This document shows positions 22,941-31,598 of a DNA stretch of 35,385 bases, piece by piece (position 1 is the stretch's first letter; each line of letters begins with the position of its first letter). Source of the stretch: Treponema zioleckii (lineage in GTDB: Bacteria; Spirochaetota; Spirochaetia; Treponematales; Treponemataceae); assembly GCF_014737315.1 (NCBI RefSeq), contig NZ_JPUF01000041.1, positions 1 to 35,385 of the forward strand, in the 5' to 3' direction. The notes under the pieces are model-generated. The model ran no database searches and was not told where the DNA came from. It worked only from the letters and a program-made list of their open reading frames with translations. The position numbers and the translations under genes are program-made.

Positions 22941-23774
22941 CTATTTTATGTCTTCTGTCGAGCTTGAACGTGGTGCGCGAGAAGCAAGAATTTCTTCGTC
23001 AGTCATATCGAGAAAGCTTTTCTTTTCCTGAGCTGCGGCAAAAGCTGCCTGCTGTGCCATTGTGTCAGTTGTTGTGCTTGTGTAGCTGTCTATAATATGG
23101 CCTGAAACATTCTCAACGTTTGGAACTGGCTCATTGTTCTCATAGTTTTCGTCAGCAGTGATTTCTTCACCGTCTTCGCGCTGTTTTGAGTAGCTTACGC
23201 TCAATTTTCGACCTCTGTAGTCGTATCCGTTCAAAGCTTTGATAGCTTTTTCTGCATCTTCTTTGAAAAGCTGCACGAAAGAGTAGTTTGCAAGAACGCG
23301 AATGTCTCCGATTCTCTCTTTTTCGAGACCTGCAACGCTAATAAAAAGGCCTACGAGGTCACGTGGGAATACACGTCTGTTGCGTCCGATTCCTACGAAA
23401 ATTGTTGCAGCGGCTTCTGGTGCAATCTGAACGCGAACATATCTTTCGCGCGGTTCTGCAGGAGCTGACTCCATATTTTCTGTTGTTGCAGCAATTTGTT
23501 TTTCTTCAAATCTGTTGTAGCGACTTCGAGATTCTGCTCGGCGTGCTCTGAATTCATCGCGGTTTTTATGTGAATTAAAACGATAAATAGCCCCGCTAGA
23601 ATTTTTTAAAAGATAAGCAGCGACAAATGAGCGAAGAGTAAAAGGAACATTTTTCTTAAAAACTTTTTTAAGTTCTTCCAATTCGTCTGGGTTTGCTTTT
23701 ACTTTTGAAACTGCATCCTGTAAATAAGCTGCAACCTGCTCCATATTAAGCTCATTTTCACGTCTGAAAGCCAT
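22941..23774 (-). CDS. Stand-alone DbpA-type RNA-binding protein
   Basis: 277 aa. The central domain at ~122-197 (AAATIFVGIGRNRRVFPRDL, GLEKERIGDIRVLANYSFVQL, ALNGYDYRGRKLSVSYSK) is the RRM-like domain found at the C-terminus of the DEAD-box helicase DbpA, which binds 23S rRNA hairpin 92. Here it is not joined to helicase motifs. The N-terminal ~70 residues are a helical region (VAAYLQDAVSKVKANPDELEELK) followed by an Arg-rich linker, and the C-terminus is a disordered acidic/Thr/Ser tail. AGGAG is 7 nt before the ATG. A role as an RNA chaperone or partner for a separate helicase is inference. A 45-nt gap to the upstream GNAT gene suggests co-transcription. Confidence 0.82.
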   Translation of the reverse strand: MAFRRENELNMEQVAAYLQDAVSKVKANPDELEELKKVFKKNVPFTLRSFVAAYLLKNSSGAIYRFNSHKNRDEFRARRAESRSRYNRFEEKQIAATTENMESAPAEPRERYVRVQIAPEAAATIFVGIGRNRRVFPRDLVGLFISVAGLEKERIGDIRVLANYSFVQLFKEDAEKAIKALNGYDYRGRKLSVSYSKQREDGEEITADENYENNEPVPNVENVSGHIIDSYTSTTTDTMAQQAAFAAAQEKKSFLDMTDEEILASRAPRSSSTEDIK

Positions 23775-23819
23775 AATAAAACTCCTAAAATAAAAAGGAA
23801 ATAATAAATTTTGGACTTT

Positions 23820-24809
23820 TTAGTCCGTTGATAATTTTGCCACAAAAATAGAATCTTTTTTTTCAAAACCTAATTGTGAAAGAGTTGATTCTAATATCTG
23901 CGGCACTGCCTGATTGGCAATTACAAACCAATGAATTCCATGATTTCTTAAATAGGATATGCTGATTGAAAATAGCTCTTTGGCAATTCCCAAACCACGG
24001 TAATTCTGATTGACAAAACATGCGGAAAGAGAAACCGTATGCTCTGCACGGGCTGTTTTTATAGTTGAATATAAAAGACATCCGGCGAATTCATCTTCTA
24101 AAGTGCGGCAAACAAAACCGTTCACAGTATCGGACAGTCCTTCTTTATATTGGTGCTCCCAAAGCTGGGCGCACACCTGTCCTAATTCACCTGGATATTT
24201 TTCTATTAATTCTTCTGAAATTGCACTCGAATTTTCATCAATAAGATTCTTATCCCGAATCGAATCATACTCGCGAAACAGAAAATCTTCTCGAAGCAAG
24301 TCGTCGTATTTGTCTGAAAGACCGTCGTTTTCATAATATTCTTGCTCAAGTTTTTCAAGTCCCCATAACTCGCGAAGTGCATTGTACCAATCCATTAAGC
24401 GCAGACGCATTTCATTCTCCTTGAAAATGTCAAATCTGCGATAAATTTCAGGGTAACTTTTTAACACATTTTTAAAATTCTTAAATACCCCCCTTCCATT
24501 TGCCAGAACAGTCTCCAGTTCCTTTTGAATTTTTGGTGAATGAAGACTCTGCGTAAATTTTTCCAGCACTTTGTACCCGTCTCCCGATGACCATGCTGGC
24601 AATGAATAGATATTTTCTTCGTCTCTGTTAATTTCCTCTTCCTGAAAGTTGGCTTCCAATTCGGTTGCAGAAATAACTTTTTTTGATTTTGAATCGAAAA
24701 AACAAGTTTCGTTTTGATTCTCCATTGCGAAAATTATTTCTTTTGAAATTAAATCTGTTAACTCAAAAATCATACATTCAAAAATAGGTTTTCTTGAATC
24801 CGGTTTCAA
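23820..24809 (-). CDS. UPF0158-like domain fused to GNAT acetyltransferase
   Basis: 329 aa, two parts. The N-terminal ~13-150 resembles UPF0158: FELTDLISKEIIFAME start, EENIYSLPAW, then LANGRGVFKNFKNVL and LRLMDWYNALRELWGL, a family of unknown function. The C-terminal ~210-325 is a GNAT fold with the acetyl-CoA loop NQNYRGLGIAKELF (residues 267-280). The acceptor is unknown. Start choice: the TTG at 24809 has AAAAGGA 4-5 nt upstream, while the ATG at 24773 (residue 13), where homology begins, has no ribosome-binding site; I prefer TTG. Upstream is the clpP terminator. Confidence 0.75.
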   Translation of the reverse strand: MKPDSRKPIFECMIFELTDLISKEIIFAMENQNETCFFDSKSKKVISATELEANFQEEEINRDEENIYSLPAWSSGDGYKVLEKFTQSLHSPKIQKELETVLANGRGVFKNFKNVLKSYPEIYRRFDIFKENEMRLRLMDWYNALRELWGLEKLEQEYYENDGLSDKYDDLLREDFLFREYDSIRDKNLIDENSSAISEELIEKYPGELGQVCAQLWEHQYKEGLSDTVNGFVCRTLEDEFAGCLLYSTIKTARAEHTVSLSACFVNQNYRGLGIAKELFSISISYLRNHGIHWFVIANQAVPQILESTLSQLGFEKKDSIFVAKLSTD

Positions 24810-24857
24810 GACTTCCTTTTAATATTAATTTATCAGAAATACGATTTTATGTCATTC

Positions 24858-24894
24858 AAAAAAAAGCGTGCTTTTTGTCAAAGCACGCTTTTTA
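24858..24894 (-). terminator. Rho-independent terminator of clpP
   Basis: AAAAAGCGTGCTTT and AAAGCACGCTTTTT arms around TTGTC, with T runs on both strands, so it could work both ways. It lies ~40 nt after the clpP stop. Confidence 0.93.
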
Positions 24895-24934
24895 ATGTGT
24901 CATTTTAGATTGATTCAAAAATTGAGAGATGAAT

Positions 24935-25528
24935 TTAGTTCAATTCAGAACGCTTAGAAATTATTTTGCTGATTAAGCCGTAATCTTTAGCTTCGTCAGC
25001 AGAAAGCCAATGATCTCTGTCGCAATCTTTTCTTACTTCGTCTTCAGATTTTCCTGTTTCGCTTGCAATCAATTTGATGAGTTTTTCTTTTGATTTTGCG
25101 ATTTCAACAGCCTGAATTTCTAGGTCTGTGGCAACTCCGCGCGCAACACCGCCAATTAATGGCTGGTGAATCAAATAGTGGCTGTTAGGGAGTCCGAAAC
25201 GTCGTTCTTTTGGCACTGCAAGAAGGATTATAGATCCCATGCTGGCAATGAGACCTGTTCCGATTGTGTATACAGGTGCATTTATGAACCGAATCATGTC
25301 GTAGATTCCGAATCCTGAGTCAATTGAACCGCCAGGTGAATCTATATAAATATAAATCGGCTTGTCGCTATCTGCTTCCAAAAGCAGGAGCTGCTTGATT
25401 ATTTTTTCGGAATTTTCTTCGTTTATTTCGCCGCTGAGAATAATCTGGCGAGTCTTTAAGAATTTCTCTGAGAGCGAATCCTGAGCTTCCTTTTTTTCTT
25501 CTTCTTTTTCGTTGATAATTGTTTGCAT
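24935..25528 (-). CDS. clpP: ATP-dependent Clp protease proteolytic subunit
   Basis: Serine protease subunit that forms a barrel with ClpX or ClpA/C. 197 aa. Catalytic triad positions are visible: Ser in LIASMGS, His in LIHQP, Asp in DRDHWLSADEA. The segment YIYIDSPGGSIDSGFGIYDMIRF is standard. The region after the serine (AVPKERRFGLPNSHYLIHQ) differs from the usual GKR.ALPN pattern, and the N-terminal ~18 residues are rich in Glu and Lys. This suggests a divergent paralogue; spirochaetes often have two clpP genes. It is not beside clpX. AAGGAGA sits 5 nt before the ATG and it has its own promoter and terminator. Confidence 0.93.
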   Translation of the reverse strand: MQTIINEKEEEKKEAQDSLSEKFLKTRQIILSGEINEENSEKIIKQLLLLEADSDKPIYIYIDSPGGSIDSGFGIYDMIRFINAPVYTIGTGLIASMGSIILLAVPKERRFGLPNSHYLIHQPLIGGVARGVATDLEIQAVEIAKSKEKLIKLIASETGKSEDEVRKDCDRDHWLSADEAKDYGLISKIISKRSELN

Positions 25529-25550
25529 TGTATCTCCTTGCTACTAAGAA

Positions 25551-25579
25551 AATATAATAAAAAAATCCTTAAAAGACAA
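25551..25579 (-). promoter_or_regulatory. Promoter of clpP
   Basis: On the minus strand, TTGTCT (25574-25579), a 17-nt spacer and TATATT (25551-25556), about 22 nt before the ATG and leaving room for AAGGAG. Confidence 0.72.
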
Positions 25580-25593
25580 TAAAAGTTCTGCTA

Positions 25594-25636
25594 ATAAAAA
25601 AACCATTCTGTTAGGCGCAAACGAAACAGAATGGTT
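25594..25636 (-). terminator. Terminator after the P-loop ATPase gene
   Basis: AACCATTCTGTT and AACAGAATGGTT, 12-bp perfect arms, followed on the minus strand by a run of seven T. It lies ~31 nt beyond the stop. Confidence 0.93.
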
Positions 25637-25666
25637 CTTATTGAAAAAAGACTAAAATCTACAAGC

Positions 25667-26347
25667 TTATGCTTTTGTGATAAGAAGTGATTTTGTGTCA
25701 AGTTTGAGACCTGTAGCAACATCCTTCTTGTCGTGGATTTTCAATACGTCTACTGAAACCCCGTTGTCTTTCTGGTTCAAGTTTACAACTGCACTGAAAT
25801 ATTTCTCAAGGTTTGCTGGAACTGAATCTGAAAGTGCGCTTCCGTCAGAATTTGCGGCTGTCCAAACTGTTACTTTTTCTGCAGCGGCATACTGTGCAAC
25901 AGCATTGATGTCACCTTCTGTAACTTTTGCGAAGTCGATTCCATCGATTACAACACCTGAAACAGCGATTCCGCCTGCTTTAAGTGCGTTCAAAGTGTTT
26001 ACAACCTTTGAAAGAGAGAAGTTGTCAATGCTGAAGTTGAGGATTGTTCGTTTTGAAACTACATCACCCTTAAGCTCTGCGCTATTGCCAACGTTCTTTT
26101 TCTTTGAAAGTTCTGTAAAAATTGCGTCATACCAATAAATAACATTTGAAGAGTGGAGATCAAATGTTACGTGTACAAGCTGTTTGTCCTGGAGGAGTGT
26201 ATCCATACCGAACTGTACGAGAACAGAAGTTTTTCCCAAACCTTTTTTAGAAGTTACGAGACCGAGTTCTCCAGCTTTAAGTCCACCATCAGTTGCTGCG
26301 TCAAAAAGACGAACTGGGCTTTTTTCAAAAAGATCCTGTTTAACCAT
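25667..26347 (-). CDS. RecA/KaiC-like P-loop ATPase, function unknown
   Basis: 226 aa. A Walker A-like motif SKKGLGKTS (residues 33-41, first glycine replaced by Ser) follows GGLKAGELGLVT, a layout shared with RadA, KaiC and DnaB cores. A Walker B strand, VSGVVIDGIDF, lies ~95 residues later. No helicase, protease or zinc-finger domain is attached. The frame is open upstream into a terminator, but the start at 26347 is chosen because GGAGG lies 7-8 nt before it. It sits directly after the fusA terminator, with no obvious separate promoter, so it may be transcribed by read-through from fusA. A role is not inferable. Confidence 0.82.
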   Translation of the reverse strand: MVKQDLFEKSPVRLFDAATDGGLKAGELGLVTSKKGLGKTSVLVQFGMDTLLQDKQLVHVTFDLHSSNVIYWYDAIFTELSKKKNVGNSAELKGDVVSKRTILNFSIDNFSLSKVVNTLNALKAGGIAVSGVVIDGIDFAKVTEGDINAVAQYAAAEKVTVWTAANSDGSALSDSVPANLEKYFSAVVNLNQKDNGVSVDVLKIHDKKDVATGLKLDTKSLLITKA

Positions 26348-26374
26348 AATCAGTTTCCTCCGTAGTAGATTAGC

Positions 26375-26408
26375 AAAAAAGAACGGGCACCCCAAAGAGG
26401 GGCGTCCC
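26375..26408 (-). terminator. Terminator of fusA
   Basis: GGG(A)CGCCCC, loop TCTTT, GGGGTGCCC and a TTCTTTTTT tail on the minus strand. It lies 14 nt after the fusA stop and 27 nt before the next gene's start. Confidence 0.82.
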
Positions 26409-26422
26409 TATAATTTAACTGA

Positions 26423-28510
26423 TTAGTTACCAGCCTTTCTGCTTTCCTGGTATTTCTTAATCAGTTCGTCTGCAACGTTGCCTGGAACTCGTCCGTATTT
26501 GAGGAATTCCATTGTAAATTCTGCTTTACCCTGTGTAGAAGAACGAAGGATTGTTGAGAATCCGAACATTTCTGACAGTGGTACTTCAGCGTTTACAGTC
26601 GAGATGTTGTTTTCATCTGTAGAATCGAGGATTACACCACGGCGCTGGTTGATAAGACCGAACATATTTCCCTGGAATTCTGTAGGTCCTTCAATAGAAA
26701 CCTTCATAATTGGCTCAAGAATTGCTGGCTTAGCTTTTTCGTATCCTTCACGGAATGCACCGATAGCAGCTGTCTGGAATGCGATGTCTGAAGAGTCTAC
26801 TGGGTGATACTGACCATCGTTGATTGTACAGCGTACACCAACAACTGGAGCACCGATGAGTGATCCCTTTTCCATAGCACGTTTGAATCCCTTGTCGCAA
26901 GATGGGATGTATTCGTTAGGAATAGCACCTCCCTTGATTGCGTCTACGAACTCGTAGTCTTTGTCTGCCAATGGCTCCATGAATCCTGCTACACGACCGT
27001 ACTGACCAGAACCACCAGTCTGTTTTTTGTGAGTGTAGTTGAATGGTGCCTGAGCAGTGATAGACTCGCGGTAAGCTACCTTTGGTGGAGTAACTTCTAC
27101 TTCACACTTGTACTCACGCTTCATACGCTCAACGTATACTGCGAGGTGAAGCTCACCCATACCCTTAATGATTGTCTCGTTAGACTCTGGGTCAAGCTCT
27201 GTCTGGAATGTTGGGTCTTCCTTTGTAAAGCGGTTAAGAGCTTTAGCAAAGTTAGCTGCCATTGATTTATCTTTTGGTTTGATAGCTTGAGAAATAACTG
27301 GTTTTGGAACGAACATAGAAGTCATAGCTACGTTGATTCCTTCTGCACAGAATGTATCACCAGAAGCACAGTCTACACCGAACAATGCACAAATATCTCC
27401 TGGTTCACCTACAGAAATATCTTCCATTGCTGCAGAGTTCATTCGTACGAGACGACCAACCTTGAATCGTTTTCCTGTACGTGTGTTTGTAAGTTCGCAT
27501 CCTTTTGGAATACGTCCCTGATAGATACGGATGTATGTCAACTGACCGAACTGTCCGTCATCAAGTTTGAATGCGAGTGCAACTGCCGGCTTATCCGGAA
27601 CGTTGAACAATTCAACCTGCTCTTCGTTTTTGTCGAGGTCGAGGGCATAGTTGTGAACTTCTGTTGGATTTGGAAGGTAGCGTACAACACCGTCGAGAAG
27701 TGGCTGGATACCTTTGTTTACGTGAGCAGAACCACAGAATACACCTACGAACTGCTCTGCAAGAGTTCCCTTGCGGATAGCGAGAATGAGCTCGTCCTCT
27801 GTTGGTTCTTCACCATTGAGAACTTTCTCCATCAAATCATCATCAAAGTTTGTTGCTTCTTCAACGAGTTCCTGACGATATTTTTCAGCATCATCTTTCA
27901 AGTGAGCCGGAATCTCTGCGATGCGGAGGTTTTCTCCGTTTTCGCCGTCGAAGTAAATAGCTTTCATTCCTACGAGGTCAACAACACCTTCGAGTTTGTC
28001 TTCAAGACCGATTGGAAGTTCAACCATGTGAGCGTTCAAGCCCAATTTGTCACGGAGCTGACCACAAACACGAATTGGGTTAGCACCCTGACGGTCACAC
28101 TTATTTACGAATGCAACGCGAGGTACATGATAACGTTTGAGCTGGCGATCAACGGTGATTGACTGTGACTGAACACCTGCAACCGCACAAAGAATCATGA
28201 TAGCACCATCAAGAACGCGGAGAGAACGTTCAACTTCTACTGTAAAGTCAACGTGTCCTGGGGTGTCAATCAAGTTGATTGTTGTGTCTTTCCACTGAAC
28301 CTGTGTTGCAGCAGACTGGATTGTGATACCACGCTCACGCTCCAATTCCATGTTGTCCATTACAGCACCAACACCGTCTTTACCACGAACTTCGTGAATG
28401 GCATGGATTTTGTTACAATAGAACAAAATGCGTTCTGAAGTTGTTGTTTTACCAGAGTCAATGTGGGCACTGATACCGATATTACGAACTTTGGTAATAT
28501 CAAAAGCCAT
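26423..28510 (-). CDS. fusA: Translation elongation factor G
   Basis: GTPase that drives ribosome translocation. 695 aa with G1 AHIDSGKTT (residues 15-23), switch region [14 protein letters not shown]3 DTPGHVDF, G4 NKCD, and domains II-V complete. HIDSGKTT (Ser, not the usual Ala) plus the QSAAT switch are features I associate with the spd/mitochondrial EFG1 group. Members of this group specialise in translocation and leave ribosome recycling to a second EF-G; if so, another EF-G gene should exist elsewhere. GAGAGG lies 7 nt before the ATG. Its ~90-nt leader has a promoter with a neighbouring palindrome. No str-operon neighbours (rpsL, rpsG, tuf) are beside it. Confidence 0.97.
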   Translation of the reverse strand: MAFDITKVRNIGISAHIDSGKTTTSERILFYCNKIHAIHEVRGKDGVGAVMDNMELERERGITIQSAATQVQWKDTTINLIDTPGHVDFTVEVERSLRVLDGAIMILCAVAGVQSQSITVDRQLKRYHVPRVAFVNKCDRQGANPIRVCGQLRDKLGLNAHMVELPIGLEDKLEGVVDLVGMKAIYFDGENGENLRIAEIPAHLKDDAEKYRQELVEEATNFDDDLMEKVLNGEEPTEDELILAIRKGTLAEQFVGVFCGSAHVNKGIQPLLDGVVRYLPNPTEVHNYALDLDKNEEQVELFNVPDKPAVALAFKLDDGQFGQLTYIRIYQGRIPKGCELTNTRTGKRFKVGRLVRMNSAAMEDISVGEPGDICALFGVDCASGDTFCAEGINVAMTSMFVPKPVISQAIKPKDKSMAANFAKALNRFTKEDPTFQTELDPESNETIIKGMGELHLAVYVERMKREYKCEVEVTPPKVAYRESITAQAPFNYTHKKQTGGSGQYGRVAGFMEPLADKDYEFVDAIKGGAIPNEYIPSCDKGFKRAMEKGSLIGAPVVGVRCTINDGQYHPVDSSDIAFQTAAIGAFREGYEKAKPAILEPIMKVSIEGPTEFQGNMFGLINQRRGVILDSTDENNISTVNAEVPLSEMFGFSTILRSSTQGKAEFTMEFLKYGRVPGNVADELIKKYQESRKAGN

Positions 28511-28597
28511 ATTGTTTACCTCTCAAAAAAAGTTTTCATTGATTAACAGACTTTTCAAAAATCAGAAAAGCCGAGAATTAGCCTGTAGATTCATACT

Positions 28598-28641
28598 AAT
28601 ATAAATGAATTTATGATGTTTATCAATAGAATCATTCTATT
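28598..28641 (-). promoter_or_regulatory. fusA promoter with overlapping palindrome
   Basis: On the minus strand, TTGATA (28621-28626), a 17-nt spacer and TATATT (28598-28603). Immediately upstream, and overlapping the -35 by 2 nt, is a perfect palindrome AATAGAAT-C-ATTCTATT (28625-28641), suited to a dimeric regulator. The ~90-nt leader has a small CTTTTC/GAAAAG hairpin and no further gene. Confidence 0.75.
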
Positions 28642-28680
28642 TTATTCCCGACAAATATCCTAAAATATTATAACATGCTT

Positions 28681-30168
28681 TTAGAAAGGTAGTTCAAATT
28701 TTAATTTAAAAGTTGATTTTAAGCTGTTTGATTTTAGTTTTACTGTGACCGCACTCCATGTACTTCCATTTGTTTTTGAACCGTCCTTGATTGTTGACGA
28801 GAACCCTCCCTGCAGCGTAAGTTTTTTTTCTTTGCCTGGCGTGCAACTTGCATTCAAGTTTATTTGCTTTTTTTTCTCTGACGAATTTTCTGGATAGAAT
28901 TTAAAGCTTCCGTTTATTGAAGAAACAGAATTTTTTAGGTTGATTCCTGTGGAAGCTGAGAATTCGTAATATTTTTCTAGTTGAGTTGATTTTGTGTCTT
29001 TTGAAAGCAAAATATTTGTTGCAGAAAAATCCGTTCGAAAATTGAAGTTGTGACTTTCGAATAAGGCTCCGCCTTTAAGTTTTAAAGTGTTGTAAGATTC
29101 TGCGCTTTTTGTCGAGGTGATTTTCCAGGAGTCAACGGCATGGACCCCTAATCTGAGAATCTGTGAATTTTTATTGCCAAAAAGAAAAATTACTTGTGGA
29201 TTGATTCCGATTTGTTCGATTGTTCGACAGATTGCTGATGAGCTTGTTATAATCGGGGCGGCTTTAGGAGTGCTGCCAGTTGTCGGAACTGAAAAATAAG
29301 AAAAATCCAGCAGAAAATTCTTAAAACTTGTACGGCCATCAAATCGAATCCAAATTGAATCAGAAAAATCTTCGGTGTTGTAAGGAGATTGGTGGTATGC
29401 CGCATAAAAGTTTGATTTAAAAATCGGTGAGCGAAAAGAAGTTTCGAAAAGTCCTGCGAAAAGCCATTGCGGCGAGAATTGAAGGTGCGTTTTTTTTAGG
29501 ATTGCAGAATTGTTTTCTATATAATTGCGTACTCCCGTAAACGATGTTTGTAATGAAACGTGTTTTGAAAAGTCGTGCTGCACGTTAAAAAAAATGCCCG
29601 CCTCGTTTTCGTCGTTAATAAAAAATTCGCTTGTAAACGGAAAATAAGTTTTTTCTTCGGGAATTGAAAACGAGAGAAAAACTGATTTTGGTTGTTCGGC
29701 GGAGGTTAATGTTGGAAGAGTTGCACCAGAACCTGTTGCGAACGAAAATGATTTTGTGAGCGGATTTGCTGCCATTGACGGGGAAGGGGATTTTAATTTT
29801 GAAATTGAGCGGGAATAGGTTAGAGAGCCGGCTTTTAGTGTTACGGGAAAGCTTTTTTGAAATAAAAATACGCTGGCACCGAGTCTAGGTGAATCCCAAA
29901 AATCCAATTTTTCGCGGAACGACGAGTTTTTTAAGTCGCTCAAAGATGTTTTGGGGAGCGTAAAGTAAGCACGAATGTCCGCGTCTGAGAGTGCGAGTTT
30001 TAAGCCTGTGTTCGCGGAAAGTGAATTTTCTTTATCGCTTTGGTCTTGCGGTAAGCAAATTGTGGAACTAAACTTGTATTCGGCGTAATTAAATACAGGT
30101 TCACAAAAGCTAATCTGCCCAACAAAAATCAAGATTATCTGAATAAAAACAAAAATAAAATTCTTCAT
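28681..30168 (-). CDS. Predicted outer-membrane beta-barrel protein
   Basis: 495 aa. The signal peptide (MKNFIFVFIQIILIFVG..., cleavage near residue 23) is followed by many amphipathic strands rich in Ser, Phe, Asn and Lys. It ends ...STFKLKFELPF with a terminal Phe, as for a BAM substrate. No recognised family and no homologue recalled; a spirochaete-specific porin or surface protein is possible. GGAAG lies ~10 nt before the ATG. The transcript probably ends at or beyond the left stop, but no strong terminator is visible in the 170 bp to fusA. It stands apart from the barrel at 18100. Confidence 0.72.
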   Translation of the reverse strand: MKNFIFVFIQIILIFVGQISFCEPVFNYAEYKFSSTICLPQDQSDKENSLSANTGLKLALSDADIRAYFTLPKTSLSDLKNSSFREKLDFWDSPRLGASVFLFQKSFPVTLKAGSLTYSRSISKLKSPSPSMAANPLTKSFSFATGSGATLPTLTSAEQPKSVFLSFSIPEEKTYFPFTSEFFINDENEAGIFFNVQHDFSKHVSLQTSFTGVRNYIENNSAILKKTHLQFSPQWLFAGLFETSFRSPIFKSNFYAAYHQSPYNTEDFSDSIWIRFDGRTSFKNFLLDFSYFSVPTTGSTPKAAPIITSSSAICRTIEQIGINPQVIFLFGNKNSQILRLGVHAVDSWKITSTKSAESYNTLKLKGGALFESHNFNFRTDFSATNILLSKDTKSTQLEKYYEFSASTGINLKNSVSSINGSFKFYPENSSEKKKQINLNASCTPGKEKKLTLQGGFSSTIKDGSKTNGSTWSAVTVKLKSNSLKSTFKLKFELPF

Positions 30169-30245
30169 ATAAATTTTACTTCCGTTTTTTGGAAAGAAAT
30201 TTCACGTTTTAAAATAATGTTTTGTTAGAAGATTAAAAGTCGTAG

Positions 30246-30297
30246 AAAAAAATAGCTGGCCAAAAAACTTACCAGTTGGTTGTGTTTTGGTCAGCCA
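30246..30297 (-). terminator. Terminator downstream of the SPOR gene
   Basis: On the minus strand, GCTGACCAAAA and TTTTGGCCAGC arms with one wobble, followed by ATTTTTTTC. It sits ~93 nt beyond the SPOR stop, after a second hairpin of the dispersed family. The outer GGCTGACC resembles the core of the palindromic element. Confidence 0.72.
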
Positions 30298-30346
30298 TAT
30301 ATAAAAAATCCGAAGAAGAATTTTTTAAGTTCGCATTTTCAAAGCT

Positions 30347-30375
30347 ACCTCTAAAAACTTCAGTTTTAGAAGTCC
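30347..30375 (-). repeat. GAAGTTTTTAGAGG-family hairpin
   Basis: Reverse-complement copy of the hairpin at 7960-7987: CTTCTAAAAC, TGAAG, TTTTTAGAGG. It sits 15 nt past the SPOR-gene stop, so it could be part of that gene's 3' end. Confidence 0.7.
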
Positions 30376-30389
30376 TTTCAATAATTGGA

Positions 30390-31361
30390 CTAATCGTTTT
30401 TAAGAATCATGCTTTTTGTGCCTGAGAATTTGTCGATTTTTCCAATCAAATTGCCCCAGTGCTCGGCTTCGTTTCGAGTTGTGTACGGACCAGACTGCAC
30501 TCGATACAAATTTTTTCCGTTTGAATTTGTTGTAAAAATGTCGCACTGAATTTTGTTTGCTTCGAGAGTTGAGCGGGCTGCTTTTGCGTTGTCGATGTTT
30601 GAGAATGCCGCAACCTGAACCCAGAATTTATCTTGTTTCTGAGAAACTTTTGCACTGTCGTTAACAGCTTTTTTTGTGCTGGCAATAGACGTGTTTTTTG
30701 AAACGTCCTTTTTTTCGATTTTTTTCTCTGCAGGTTTTGCAGATGCGAGAGCTTTTTGAGGTTCTGCTTTTTTTGCAACAGGTTTTACCTCTACTGGAGT
30801 TACGACCTTTGCTGGAGTAGAATCTGCATGTGCAAGCTGAGTTTGTTTTGCAGTGTTAATCTGAGACTCTGTGAGCTCGTTTTTAGCAGTTACGTTTGAT
30901 GATGCAGATGGATTTTTAAGAGCGTTCAAATCGATTTTGGTTGTATCCTGACTGATGATTGTAGTGTTGTCTGCAATTACAGTTACGTTTTCTGTGCGGA
31001 GCGGTGAAAATCCGTTTGGATTCTGCGTCTCAGTCTGTTGCTGAACAACTTGAGTCTGAATGCTGGAATCAGAGAACGGATTTGAAATTTGCTCAAAAGG
31101 TTCGGCGGCTTTTTCAGATTCTGTATTTGCTGCCAATGATTCTTCAACGTTCATAAATGAATTTGAAGAAATCGGGTCGTTAACAGTCGGCTCAGAATCA
31201 TGTGTCGTAATCCAGCCAGAACGTGCGTCAAGGCTCGCGTGTTGCCCCTGAGCTTTTTGTTGCTGAGTTGAAGGTCCACTCAAAATGACGGCAAGACCGA
31301 CTACTACGAGAAGGAATGTGCCTGCTGCAACAATAATCCATAAAGTTCTTTTTGATTCCAT
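30390..31361 (-). CDS. SPOR-domain membrane protein
   Basis: 323 aa. N-terminal membrane anchor at ~7-28, a long low-complexity linker of ~215 residues (Gln, Thr, Lys, Ala, Ser rich), and a C-terminal SPOR domain at ~246-323 (KFWVQVAAFSNIDNAKAARSTL, LYRVQSGPYTTRNEAEHW). SPOR domains bind denuded glycan strands of peptidoglycan, usually at the septum, so a cell-division or wall-remodelling role is likely; FtsN, DedD or DamX-type proteins share this layout, but no specific name can be given. GAGG precedes the ATG. Its stop lies close to a hairpin and terminator pair on the left. Confidence 0.85.
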   Translation of the reverse strand: MESKRTLWIIVAAGTFLLVVVGLAVILSGPSTQQQKAQGQHASLDARSGWITTHDSEPTVNDPISSNSFMNVEESLAANTESEKAAEPFEQISNPFSDSSIQTQVVQQQTETQNPNGFSPLRTENVTVIADNTTIISQDTTKIDLNALKNPSASSNVTAKNELTESQINTAKQTQLAHADSTPAKVVTPVEVKPVAKKAEPQKALASAKPAEKKIEKKDVSKNTSIASTKKAVNDSAKVSQKQDKFWVQVAAFSNIDNAKAARSTLEANKIQCDIFTTNSNGKNLYRVQSGPYTTRNEAEHWGNLIGKIDKFSGTKSMILKND

Positions 31362-31561
31362 AAAAACCTCGATAAACTTTTGAAAAGTTCTATAATCTTT
31401 TGGTAAATCTTATTATTCAATATTTGTAACGCTTTAAATTGAAAAGTCTAAATATAAACTTAAAATGTTTTATTGCTTTCAAAATAAAACGTTTGTTTAC
31501 GATAAATTTATCGGCATGTGGATTTTTAAATTTAGAATTTATTTCGGAGTTGTGGGGAGAG

Positions 31562-31584
31562 ATTGCCGTGTCGGGCACGGCAAT
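31562..31584. terminator. Hairpin downstream of coaE
   Basis: ATTGCCGTG, loop TCGGG, CACGGCAAT: a perfect 9-bp stem 15 nt past the coaE stop. No T run follows on the minus strand, so the terminator role is tentative. The remaining ~200 bp to the SPOR start are AT-rich, with no gene seen. Confidence 0.5.
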
Positions 31585-31598
31585 GAAAATGTTGCAGG

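Noticed and set aside
27287-28162. 291-aa open frame on the plus strand inside fusA
   Set aside because: It is the antisense shadow of fusA, which is a full-length family match. Its Cys/Tyr/Trp/Phe-rich composition is typical of such shadows.
28513-28600. Riboswitch in the fusA leader
   Set aside because: The ~90-nt leader has only a weak CTTTTC/GAAAAG hairpin and no recognised aptamer or mutually exclusive terminator.
30173-30178. Leaderless start for the 495-aa barrel gene
   Set aside because: TAAAAT lies only 4 nt before the ATG, and a GGAAG ribosome-binding site is present.
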